A DNA stretch of 64,000 bases. Origin: Saitoella complicata NRRL Y-17804 (Eukaryota; Ascomycota; Saitoellomycetes; Saitoellales; Saitoellaceae). A model generated the notes under the pieces. The model ran no database searches, was not told the DNA's origin, and was given only the letters and a program-made list of their open reading frames with translations. The stretch is taken from assembly GCF_001661265.1 (NCBI RefSeq), contig NW_017566995.1, positions 124,001 through 188,000 of the forward strand, given 5' to 3'. Shown here piece after piece: positions 20,201 through 28,977 of this stretch. Made by a program: the position numbers and the translations under genes. The stretch's first letter is position 1. Every line of letters begins with the position of its first letter.

Positions 20201-22126
20201 GGTTAAGCGTGTACCGATGCTGATATAGTGGCCCCGCACATGCTCTCTGTACGCTCGCGCAAAGTCTTCCCACCGCTCTGAGTCTTTGGGAGGTACGAAG
20301 TCCCATGTAACATCAACATAATTCAAGCCCTTCCATTTGATAAACGCCGTGCGAACTTGATTAACAGCAGCCAGTTCTTCCTCTTCATTCTCGAAGTCCA
20401 TATCATCGCGAGTCAATTCAGCATCCCCTTCGTCGTCGCCGTAGAGCACATCCAACACTACTTCGACACGCAGGTATTCCTCTGGTACTGCTTGCGCAAT
20501 GTCTTGTACAGGGGCATGCCACTTCGAATCAAAGTTCTTTTGCTTTCGGCCAGCAACACCTGAGAGCCAGTATGCTGAAACCCACTGCACGTGATGGTAT
20601 GACTTATCGGCAAACTTGACAAGGTATTCCTTGCCCAGGATAGCTTCATCGCCCTCTGCTTCTTCTTTTCCAGGCAGGGGTCGCCAGGCGACGACAACAT
20701 CAACGTCGAGCACATTTTCCAAGCAGTCTTTGCACTTCCACCCGTTAGATTTGTAGATCTCAAGATTAGGGAGCACGGCTGCGGCTTTATCGTCGAAACC
20801 GTCATCTTCGATCTTGACATGACGTGGAATATGCTCTGGATGATAGGCGCAGCAACATCGAGTGCACCGGAACATAATTCCCTCTGCCTCGTTGACCTTC
20901 AGCTTACCGGGCTCACCAAGGCATTCCGCACACTTTGTTTCAGCACCACACCCACAGCACCGCCCTGTGTAAATACCTTGCGTCGTGTTATTCACGCACC
21001 GCGCACACCGCAAGATACAAGCTTCCGTGACACCGAAATCATGCCACGACACAAGATCCTTACGACTTCCCGGCTGTCCAAGGCACGCTTCGTGGTAACA
21101 GTCCGAACAACCTTGACAGTAAACCAACGGCCCATTGCCGGACGAATGGTTGCATTTCGCGCATATCTGGTTATGTGCGAGACCGAAGGGACCATCAGTC
21201 GCAACACGAGCAAAGAATTCTTCCCTTTTGGCTGGACCTTGTGGTCTCCATCGGGGAGCAGAGGAGGTTTCCCGTGAGACCTCAACGTAATCTTCTTCGA
21301 CGCTGGCCTCCGAGTCGTATGTGTCAACGTACTTGTTATTCCCAACTCTTGCGCGATCTGATTTTCGTGTAGGTTCAACCTGTGCCCTTTTCCGCTTGCG
21401 AAGAGGCCGTTCGTCTTCGCTCGACGCCAGTAGCTCATCATCCTCTCCAACGTCAGCGTACTGCAGTGCACGGTGCGTACCCACACCACTCGATCGTGTG
21501 CTGACCCGTAGACTAGATCTTTGTGCTGACCCGTTCACTGAAGCACCGCGAACCTTAGCAAGCGAGCGAAGCCTTTTCCGCCGTAATCCCAACTTGGAGT
21601 TGGAGGCTGTGATTTCGTCGAAAGAGTCATTATCTTCTGAGCTGTTCCCATTATTGCGAAAATGATCGAGTGCTTCCTGGTGATTCCCGTATGCACTCAG
21701 CTTTCCCGCTGGTAGATCGATCTCCGTGCCATTCGCGAGCCGTACACGATATCCAGATTCCGAGATCGTCTCCAGGATTTTCCAAATGGTTCCTTCGTGC
21801 TCGTCCAACGTATACTCCGCGCGCTGCTCCTCCGTTAGAGCTGGTGGTTCAATCACCGCCAACAACTCCCCCTCTCCATCGTTGCCGTCGATCTCCATTG
21901 CTTCCGCTGGCGGAACATCCTCCTCGCCTTCGATGCTCGCTTTTTGCAGCAGGGTTGGGGGCGCAGGTTCCGCATCGTCCATCGGCTGATCAACGTTCTC
22001 GGTGGTGGGTAAAGGTGTGTTGTCCAGAACAGACCTCGCGAGGCTTTGGGCGTCCTCGGGTACCATTGCTGGATCTTCTTCGGTGGCTTCGGGAGTGCCG
22101 AGTTTGAAATAGTCCATGAGAGACAT
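17247..22126 (-). CDS. mit1: Mit1-type SNF2 chromatin remodeller (chromodomain/PHD/helicase, CHD-related)
   Basis: ATP-driven nucleosome remodeller. In fission yeast Mit1 is part of SHREC, which silences heterochromatin. Exons 22126-18371 and 18320-17247 give 1609 residues. In order: acidic N terminus; PHD-type zinc fingers (CAKCNHSSGNGPLVYCQGC near 320; CCGCGAETKCAEC near 390); chromodomain-like segments (EYLVKFADKSYHHVQWV near 505; FIKWKGLNYVDVTWDFV near 595); SNF2 ATPase with ADEMGLGKT near 695, box II as DEGQ (VVDEGQRLKG) near 805, LTGTPLQNN and ARAHRIGQKKK near 1090. DEGQ instead of DEAH is a Mit1 hallmark. The C terminus has a Pro/Ala/Val tract (see repeat) and then CNACSGKHALREC plus CKLCRKAH, a Cys/His pair resembling Mit1's terminal zinc finger. 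The intron join (RKRT-KPQEYG) is phase 0. Confidence 0.9.
17890..18050. repeat. Short tandem repeat in the Mit1 coding region
   Basis: Imperfect 6- and 18-base units (GTACGGGTGCAAGT, GTGCCG and variants on the + strand) encode an Ala/Pro/Val-rich tract on the minus strand, within exon 2 of the remodeller. Coding is kept because units are multiples of three. Likely length-variable between strains. Confidence 0.7.
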
Positions 22127-22594
22127 CGTCGGTAATCGCGGGTATCAGCCGCACTCTTGCGGCGATCTGATGAACCCGGAAGATTGCAACACGAATCCTA
22201 TAAACAGCTTTGTATGACAGCCCAAAGATCAATCGATGAGCTGGCCCGTACCGACGGTTGTCGAAAACAAGGTTCGCTCGGCCTAAATTTCAAATTACAG
22301 CACTTTGAACAGACGCGTCGCGCGCTGAACCGGCAGTGTACGAAGCCTTGCATGAAGCCAGGTGAACTTGAGCAGGGACAGCGTAGATGTTGCGAAGGCA
22401 ATGGTTCCCTTCAATCTGTCTTATTTGAAGTTCTCTAGAGCTGACGACGTGTTCGCCGCTGCTTCCAAGGTAAGGTGTCATTGCTCCACATAAACGGACA
22501 CAAGCAACCACGCTCTCAACATACACAACACGCCTCTCGTCGATATCTTACACTTCCCTTGGTCCAGCATCTCTTTTATTCGCCTTTTCCCCGC
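22127..22594. other. Intergenic, upstream of Mit1
   Basis: 468 bases between the Mit1 start (-) and the SDHAF2 stop (-), so it holds the Mit1 promoter and SDHAF2 3' end. No gene or clear site seen. Confidence 0.5.
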
Positions 22595-23406
22595 CTATTT
22601 CCCATTCTGCAAATCCGGCACCCTCAAGATCTCCCGTCCCTCATTCTCAGTATGCTGCTGAATCTTGTTCAACACACTCGACTTCTGCAGCCTCTCTGGC
22701 ACAGGCCTCTTCGGGTTCTGCGTAGCCCAGTAGTAGATATCCCAGTCTGCCTCGTCGAGGAGTTTGTCGTATTCGTGAAGTTCGTCGGCGGAGAGGGTGT
22801 CAAGGTTTTTCTTTGCGAAGGTGGAGAGAAGGAGTTCCGTTTCGAGGATACCGCGCTGTGCACCACCAGTTAGTCTCTCGAGAGTTTGGGAGGAGCAGGT
22901 TGGAGCTGAGGTACCTTGCGGGATTGGTAGAGCATTCTACGACGCTTCTGCTCGATACTCTCTCCGTGTCTCGGCACCGGCGCATGCGGCTTCAAACTGT
23001 CAAGGTCCGGCTCGATGATCCTCTGCCTCTCCGCACCCAACGGAAACGGATCACCACCAGTCAGTCCCTTCCCAGCCTCAACCTCGACCCTAGTAGTCTT
23101 GGCCTCCAATTCCTTCACGTCGGGAGGCGGGGCACGGACATTGCCAGCATCTGGACCAGGAGCCATGGGGAAGGGGGACTTGGACGATCCAGGGACTTCA
23201 CGGAGGTGAACGGGCTCCTTCTGTTGGTCGACGTTCTTCTTGCTGCCCTTGAAGGTGGGATCATCGGGGAACTCGGAGGAAGCACCAGTGCGGAGGGGCG
23301 AATTGGAGGAGGTGCCGACCTTGGAGGGACCAGAGTTGAAGCGGAGAGCGGTGGCCTGGATGGGACGAACTGCCAAGAGGCGACGAGCGAAGTTTTGGCG
23401 AAGCAT
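22595..23406 (-). CDS. SDH5: Succinate dehydrogenase assembly factor 2 (flavinator)
   Basis: Helps covalent attachment of FAD to the flavoprotein subunit of succinate dehydrogenase in the mitochondrial matrix. Exons 23406-22915 and 22855-22595 (250 residues). An N-terminal leader (MLRQNFARRLLAVRP) is Arg-rich without acids. A long polar linker follows, then the SDHAF2 domain (residues about 150-235): HGESIEQKRRRMLYQSRK joined by the intron to RGILETELLLSTFAKK, then LDEADWDIYYWATQ. RGxxE and DWDIYYW are the family's diagnostic motifs. The protein is longer than yeast Sdh5 (162) because of the linker. It diverges from U1-C across 340 bases with two CACGTG boxes. Confidence 0.93.
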
Positions 23407-23746
23407 TTTGTTCTGAGTGTTTGTGAATGTTCGAGGACGAATTCGCCTGCGGATCGAAGGATATATATCGGTGCCTGGATGAGTACCCGTACATCTTACA
23501 TCATGTACGCACCCGCTCCCCAGGTCGGGAGGGATGTGCCGTGAAGCTTTTTGCCAGCAGATCAGATGAATTTCTACAGCTTTCCTAACTTTTGCAAGGC
23601 AAAAAGACGATGACCCTTGGAGCGAGCTCGACCAGGCGTTCTGTCACGTGAGCTGCTGGCAACTGCAGGACGTGCACGTGCAGCGAAGCGTAACGAGACA
23701 ATCTATACGTGCGAATAGCTGAGCTCGAGCTTGTACGCGGATCAAG
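23407..23746. promoter_or_regulatory. Divergent promoter, SDHAF2 / U1-C
   Basis: 340-base promoter shared by two essential-type genes, with paired CACGTG boxes at its U1-C side (next entry). Confidence 0.5.
23645..23680. promoter_or_regulatory. Paired CACGTG E-boxes
   Basis: CACGTG at 23645-23650 and 23675-23680, centres 30 bases apart (about three helical turns), roughly 70-100 bases before the U1-C ATG. This spacing resembles the pair upstream of MRM1. Confidence 0.5.
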
Positions 23747-24394
23747 ATGCCTAAGGTAAGCCGTTCACCTGTACCAGTGACCTCGGGTCTTTTGCCAACG
23801 CGTATATCATCTAGTTTTACTGCGATTACTGTGATGTCTATCTCACACACGACTCCGCTTCAGTAAGAAAGGCACACAATACCGTTCGTTACCGCTTCTT
23901 GACCTCTCCTCTCAAACATATTAACCGCGTGACAGGGTCGCAACCACCTTAACAACGTCCGCGACTACTACCAAGAGATCGGCCATGAAAAAGCCCAACA
24001 AGTAATCGACTCCATCACATCCTCATACGAACAATCCGGTCTCCCTGGTCTACCGCCATTCCCAATGCCAGGAATGCCTATGCCAGGAGGGTTACCATTT
24101 CCTCCACCACCAGGAGGTTTACCTTTCCCGCCCCCAGGAGCACCCGGAGCACTACCCTTCCCGCCGCCTGGAGGATTACCATTTCCGCCGCCTGGTGCGC
24201 CAGGCGCATTGCCTTTCCCTCCACCGGGAGCACCAGGGGCTTTGCCCTTTCCGCCGCCGGCGGGCATGCCGTTACCTGGGATGCTTGGAATGCCAGGGAT
24301 CCCGGGAATGGTTGCGCCGCCGGGGATGCCAGCGATGTCAAGTGCGCCGGGGTTCGGAGCGCCTCCAGGTGTGGGTAGGGCGCCGGGAGCTTGA
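23747..24394 (+). CDS. YHC1: U1 snRNP subunit C
   Basis: Zinc-finger protein of U1 snRNP that stabilises the U1 snRNA : 5' splice site duplex. Exons 23747-23755 (MPK only), 23815-23883, 23936-24394 (178 residues). [20 protein letters not shown] matches the U1-C signature; the C2H2 finger uses the two Cys of CDYC, His of RKAH and His of GRNH, then [15 protein letters not shown]. The first intron directly follows MPK. For the second intron I chose donor GTTCGT at 23884, because it alone keeps VRKAH before the GRNH exon. A textbook GTAAGA donor lies 21 bases upstream and would drop seven residues in frame (see findings). The Pro/Gly-rich C-terminal half is repetitive, as usual in this family. 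Confidence 0.93.
24062..24300. repeat. Coding tandem repeat in U1-C ([10 protein letters not shown] units)
   Basis: Imperfect repeats of about 18-39 bases encode units such as GGLPFPPPG and [11 protein letters not shown], repeated about six times. All units are multiples of three. U1-C proteins have Pro/Gly-rich tails, but this regular array could change length between strains. Confidence 0.75.
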
Positions 24395-24843
24395 GTTGCT
24401 GTGATGAAACGTGTTTTGTGAGTTAAAGATATCCGGTTTGTCGGAAGTGCAGGAGTGCTTGAGGAGGTCAGAGAAGTTGGTTGGTTTAGGAAGTTCAAGT
24501 GAACACGGTACTTTCGAGAGGTGCCTCCGGTGCTATGAGCATAATATTTGGAACGGAAGCCCAGAAGGAGGTCGTTCTCTCGTTAAAAGGTTTGGAAGAC
24601 GATTGAAATTGGGCGCGGTAAAGAGTCCCCGGATAGCCTGACGCGACCGACCGTCGCGATCGTACCGCTACGTTCAGGAGTACAAGATACAAATATACCC
24701 ATCAAACATGTTTGACTTCATAAGCCTTCCCCTCTTCAACGAAAAGAAGGTGTGGCTGCTGCATCCCCAGCGGCAGCCCTGCGCTACGGCCCAACTTCAC
24801 ACGCGGACCGCAGCGGACCTTTAGGCGATGAGTAGAGAGATCA
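24395..24843. other. Intergenic, U1-C to oxidoreductase
   Basis: About 450 bases with the U1-C 3' end and the next promoter. No gene supported. Confidence 0.5.
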
Positions 24844-25984
24844 ATGAAGATGTCCGAACAACCATTGCGAGTTGGAATCATTGGCACTGGGGTAAGCCCC
24901 GTAGTAGGGCTGCTGTCTGCATGTGCTTACTAAGACTCTCGCAGATCTTCGCCAGTAAACGTCATCTTCCAGCTTACCAGAAACTACCAGCGGAGTACAA
25001 TGTCGTAGCATGTGCGAACCGGACGATCTCCAAAGCTGAGTTGTTCGCCGAGAAGGTCATCGATCTAGCAAGTCGATTCTTTATGTGATGCTTACAGGTT
25101 GATGACAGGCTAATATCCCTTCCACTCATGTCTTCTCCTACCTGGACGAACTGATCAGGTGTCCTGATGTTGACATCGTCGATGCTCTCCTACCCGTCAG
25201 CTCGAACCTCGACACGGTTCTAAAGGCGGTTGAGGTTGGTAAACCGATCATGATCGAGAAACCACTTGCGCACGATCTCGCCGATGCTCGCGAACTTGTC
25301 AAGGTATGCGCTTCAACCGACATCCCAGTTCTCGTCGCAGAGAACTGGTCCTACCGTGAGGCTATCCCAAAGATGAAAGCGGCCGTCGAGAAGTGTGGTG
25401 AGGTTGTTGGTTTCGAGTATGTGCAGAGCATCCCATTCCGACCCGATAACCCCTACCTGGGCACTGCTTGGCGTGCGACCCCTTCTCACGTCGGTGGATT
25501 TCTGTCTGACGGCGGCGTCCACCAAATGGCTTTCCTCACAGGTGTACTAGGGCAGGTTGAGCGTGTCAGTGCCTTCACCCGTCAAATCAAGAAGGAGAAC
25601 GGAACGGTTGATACAGTCAAAGCTACCATGCAACTGAAGAGCGGAGTCATTGGGACATATGGGCTTGATTTCGCTTCTGCGCAACCCGGGACAGGGTATT
25701 TTAGGATTCATGGGACGGAGGGCACGGTTGAGTACCGGTTTACTGATTTTACATTGTCCTACACCTCTGCTGCGTCGCCGGGCGAGCCTGAGGTGGTTGT
25801 GACTGGAAAGGAGGAAGACGACGTGAAGAATGAATTCGAGAACTTTGCGGAGGCGGTGCGGACGAGAGATAAGACCCTGCTAAAATGCACGGTAGAAGAC
25901 GCATTTCACCATTTTGCCGTCGTTTGTGCGATGGTTGAATCGGGTGAGAAGAATGGGGAGAGTGTGGCTGTTCCTCAACCTTGA
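24844..25984 (+). CDS. Gfo/Idh/MocA-family oxidoreductase
   Basis: NAD(P)-dependent dehydrogenase of the glucose-fructose oxidoreductase/inositol dehydrogenase type; substrate unknown, probably a sugar or polyol. Exons 24844-24891, 24945-25055, 25109-25984 (344 residues). RVGIIGTG (residues about 7-14), interrupted at its end by intron 1, begins the Rossmann fold. ACANRT follows; VDALLPVSSN and EVGKPIMIEKPLAHD hold the EKP motif whose Lys contacts the cofactor. VGGFLSDGGVHQ supplies the second-domain catalytic-region His. Intron 2 uses donor GTCATC; removing it gives AEKANIPSTHVFSYLDEL in frame, whereas reading on meets a stop at once. Start could also be ATG 24850, two codons later. Confidence 0.88.
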
Positions 25985-27060
25985 GGCAAATTTGAATTAC
26001 CCATGACCAATGGGTATACGAGCTGAGCTCAAGCGCGGGCATAGACAGGTTCTTAGGTAAGCAAGGACACTGCATAAAATCAGACCACCAAATACAATAA
26101 AGAAGTCGTCATGTTCTCAGCCTGTTTTCCCGCTTTCGTGTCTCTGCGCCTATCTCGACTGTTTGTTGTGGACAGCTGTGGGGCACCAACATCCCTATCC
26201 AGCCCAGACCCCTGTAACCGGAGGCGAGCTCGCTCATGCGACCAATTGACACGGCATGGTACGACTAGGTAGAACTCAGCCTCTGCAGTGTCAGACCTTA
26301 TTTACCTAACTTCTACTGCCATGGAAATAAATGAACAAAGAAAGACCACCCACTCCGGATCCGCGGACGACGGGACACCCCATCCAACCCCATCGCAATC
26401 CCCAAAGGGAACCCCGATCCGCACCCGCGCCCTCAATTGTCCAATTGCCACAAACGCGAACACGGCACGCACGCGTTTCCTTTATCCCCCCACCTCCTCC
26501 TCTTTGTGCACAATCCCGCCCAACGGTACATGCACGCACGTCCCCCGGTTTGCTTTGTTCAATCGGTGATCGACTTATTGAATTTCCCCATTGAGCGTCC
26601 GTGCACTGCAGATGACAGCTGTGCTGGTGCAGGTGACTTGGCTCGTGCGCGTGGTCGATCAACGAGGCTACACTTACCAGGACGATCAGGACGTCACTGC
26701 TTGTCGTGAGAGAGAGCGCATAAACGGAGGGTAAAAAAAATCCTTTTGCAAATTGAATTGATGTCATCAATCATATGTCATTATCCAAAATATCATCACG
26801 AACCAACAACAGCTAACTCCGACCATCCCCACTCCCACTCCCCATTGCAATTGCGTCACCCAGATTGCCGAATAGCCGTGTAGAATATCCGCAGAACCAG
26901 CTGCGAATCCATCATGATAACCCGAAAAACAAAGGCCGTAAACGTATCAAAGACCCGTAGAAGCAAACAAAAACGCTGAAAACAAAACACCATGTGAGTC
27001 CAAATGAAAACGCCGACCGTTCGTGCCCTTTTCCCCATCACACTTCCTGTAAATGTTCCC
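25985..27060. other. Intergenic region, about 1.1 kb
   Basis: Tail-to-tail gap between the oxidoreductase (+) and the orphan at 27061 (-). Frames up to 154 codons (26306-26770, -) are Ser/Cys/Arg-rich with no family resemblance and look like chance. One TTGCAATTG lies at 26845. No RNA gene seen. Confidence 0.5.
26845..26853. promoter_or_regulatory. TTGCAATTG motif copy
   Basis: Copy about 210 bases past the stop codon of the orphan gene at 27061 (-). Confidence 0.3.
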
Positions 27061-28977
27061 TCAAGCCTCAATAGCACCCTCCTCCCCCTTCTCATTCACC
27101 TCCTCAACAACACTCGATAGCTCACTAGCATCACTCCCCTTCCTCTCCTTCGCCATCATCCTCGCCAACCTCTTCTCCTCCTCCGCCTTCTTCTTCGCCT
27201 TCGAACTCCCACTCGGAGCGACCGCCGAACAGATCTTGTGTGCATGGCTCGCATCAAAATTCTGGAAGACGAGGTCGACAACTTTCTTCGCGTCGGTGAT
27301 CTTCTTTTTGGGAGCGCGAGACTTTGCTTTCGTCTTAACGGGACTGGCTTGAAGCTGGACCTGAGTCTGGATAGGGGTTTCGGGGGCGAGGGAAGTGGAG
27401 ATGGGAGCAGCGGTAGAGACTCCACGACGGGGAGAAACTTCCTGGCTCGTCCACCCACCCAGATTCAATGCCGGAGTACTCATTGCCCTCGGCAACACCG
27501 TCCCCTCCGTACCAGTAGTAGCAGGAGCAGCAGGAGCAGCCGTAGGCGCAAGATTGTAGTTGGCAGGAAACAACCCGCCTTGTTGCTGCTGCATCAAATC
27601 CGCGTAATCGATCGGTGGCGAGGGGTACACAGTGCTCTGATGCGTCAAGATCCTCAGACTGTACTCCGGGATCTGGAAGTGTTCTTCCACAGGACTAGAG
27701 TTGAACTGCTCTCCGTATGTTTGCGCCATGGCGGGAGGAGGAGCAGGAGCAAAGTGACCCTGGTTCATATCGTAGTTATCCGGGAACATCACCGCCGCAC
27801 CGGTAGCGCTGAACGGATCTTCGCCCGCATTCATCGGGACCATGCCAAAGTGGTTGATGGAAGTGTAAGGCAATTCAGCCGGCACAGGCATGTACTCACT
27901 AATCTCATGCCTCTGCACCTGCTGATATGGACTGTCGAGGCCATACTCAATTCCCATCGGATTGGCACAGATTCTCTTTGTTGGCGTACCCATCATATCA
28001 CCTCCTCCCCAGGTAAAGTCGGCAGTCATGGGTGTTGCGAACCCCATCATGACAGGAGAAGAATCAGAATCCGCGAAGACCTCATGACTGCGTTTCCGGG
28101 ACATGGGTTGTGGCTCGAAGGTTCCGGAGAGCGGAGAGACTTGGCCGGAGGTGGGGAGGGTGTAGCGTTGGTATGCGGAGGCCAGATCCAATGGAGCCGC
28201 CAAGGGCCCTGGATGTCCACGGTTTTGGCGACGACGGGACATGGGAGAGGATGGTTGTTGGCGGGGCATGTCGTAGGGTGCCGAAGAGGTTTTAGTCATG
28301 GGCTGGGATTGGAGGTGGAAGTAGGGTTGCTCATGGTGATCTTGGTAGGAGTCGTTTGCGGGCAACTGGAGACTCCTCCATTGGTTTTGCTGGGATGTAT
28401 GCGTGGCAGTAGCCATATCGAGGTTGTAATGCGTACGCGGGGTGTCTGGAGCGATTGGCGATGAAGTGAGATCAGAGTGATACTCGCTGCGATCGAGCTG
28501 CAACTCGGGAAGAGGCGGCGAAGAAAAGGTGGTGGTTGCGGAAGCCAGGTTTGCTATGGCTTGCTGGTGCTCCAGCAACTGGTGTGCGGTCCTGTCTATC
28601 AGCGTGGCGGTCAAGGGTTGTATGCTGCTGGCATGGGCACGGAGCCGGGGGCCATAGCAGATATAAGGTTGCAGGCGGGCAGGGTGTACCTCCTCCCTCT
28701 CGGTGTCTCGTCGCGGATCGCAGGTCCGTGCGCGCTCATTCGACGTGGCACTAGTGTTAGGGGCAGCTGTTGAGTCGAAGTCGATGTCCGCTAGCGGTGG
28801 CGCGCAAAAAGGAAGAGAAGGACGGGGTCTCGCCGTTTTGGCCAGTGCCGACCCAGCCTGCTGGTGCTGGTGCTCTTGATCGAAGCGTGACGAATCAAAG
28901 CCTATTGCAATTGGTGTTCCCGGGCCCGATGAGGCGCCGTCCAACTCCGGTGAACCGCGGCCGATGGTGGAGGTCAT
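27061..28977 (-). CDS. Disordered orphan protein, possible transcription regulator
   Basis: Open frame of 638 codons; I do not recognise a family. Composition is Gln/Pro/Ser/Ala/Met-rich (YDMPRQQPSSPMSRRRQ, PAPPPAMAQTYGEQF), as in fungal transcription factors. It has an SRKRSHEVF basic stretch and a short Lys-rich C terminus with KTKAKSRAPKKKITDAKKVV, probably a nuclear signal, followed by a helix-like DLVFQNFDASHAHKI and a charged KKKAEEEKRLARMMAKERK helix. No zinc finger, bZIP or homeodomain is visible. The start is uncertain: codons before the ATG at about 28416 (MATATHTSQQNQWR) are less biased and include a TTGCAATTG copy at 28905, a word otherwise non-coding here. The true protein may therefore begin near 28416. 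A long gene-free stretch lies upstream. Confidence 0.6.
   Translation of the reverse strand: MTSTIGRGSPELDGASSGPGTPIAIGFDSSRFDQEHQHQQAGSALAKTARPRPSLPFCAPPLADIDFDSTAAPNTSATSNERARTCDPRRDTEREEVHPARLQPYICYGPRLRAHASSIQPLTATLIDRTAHQLLEHQQAIANLASATTTFSSPPLPELQLDRSEYHSDLTSSPIAPDTPRTHYNLDMATATHTSQQNQWRSLQLPANDSYQDHHEQPYFHLQSQPMTKTSSAPYDMPRQQPSSPMSRRRQNRGHPGPLAAPLDLASAYQRYTLPTSGQVSPLSGTFEPQPMSRKRSHEVFADSDSSPVMMGFATPMTADFTWGGGDMMGTPTKRICANPMGIEYGLDSPYQQVQRHEISEYMPVPAELPYTSINHFGMVPMNAGEDPFSATGAAVMFPDNYDMNQGHFAPAPPPAMAQTYGEQFNSSPVEEHFQIPEYSLRILTHQSTVYPSPPIDYADLMQQQQGGLFPANYNLAPTAAPAAPATTGTEGTVLPRAMSTPALNLGGWTSQEVSPRRGVSTAAPISTSLAPETPIQTQVQLQASPVKTKAKSRAPKKKITDAKKVVDLVFQNFDASHAHKICSAVAPSGSSKAKKKAEEEKRLARMMAKERKGSDASELSSVVEEVNEKGEEGAIEA
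28905..28913. promoter_or_regulatory. TTGCAATTG motif copy
   Basis: Lies in the first 75 nt of the orphan's longest reading frame; hints that this part may be 5' leader rather than coding. Confidence 0.25.

Noticed and set aside
26306-26770. 154-codon minus-strand frame
   Set aside because: Low-quality composition and no resemblance; lies in a tail-to-tail gap.
27238-28464. 408-codon + frame opposite the Gln/Pro-rich orphan
   Set aside because: Arg/Gly/His-rich with no family resemblance. The minus frame has typical regulator composition and a longer open frame, so it was preferred, though neither is proven.
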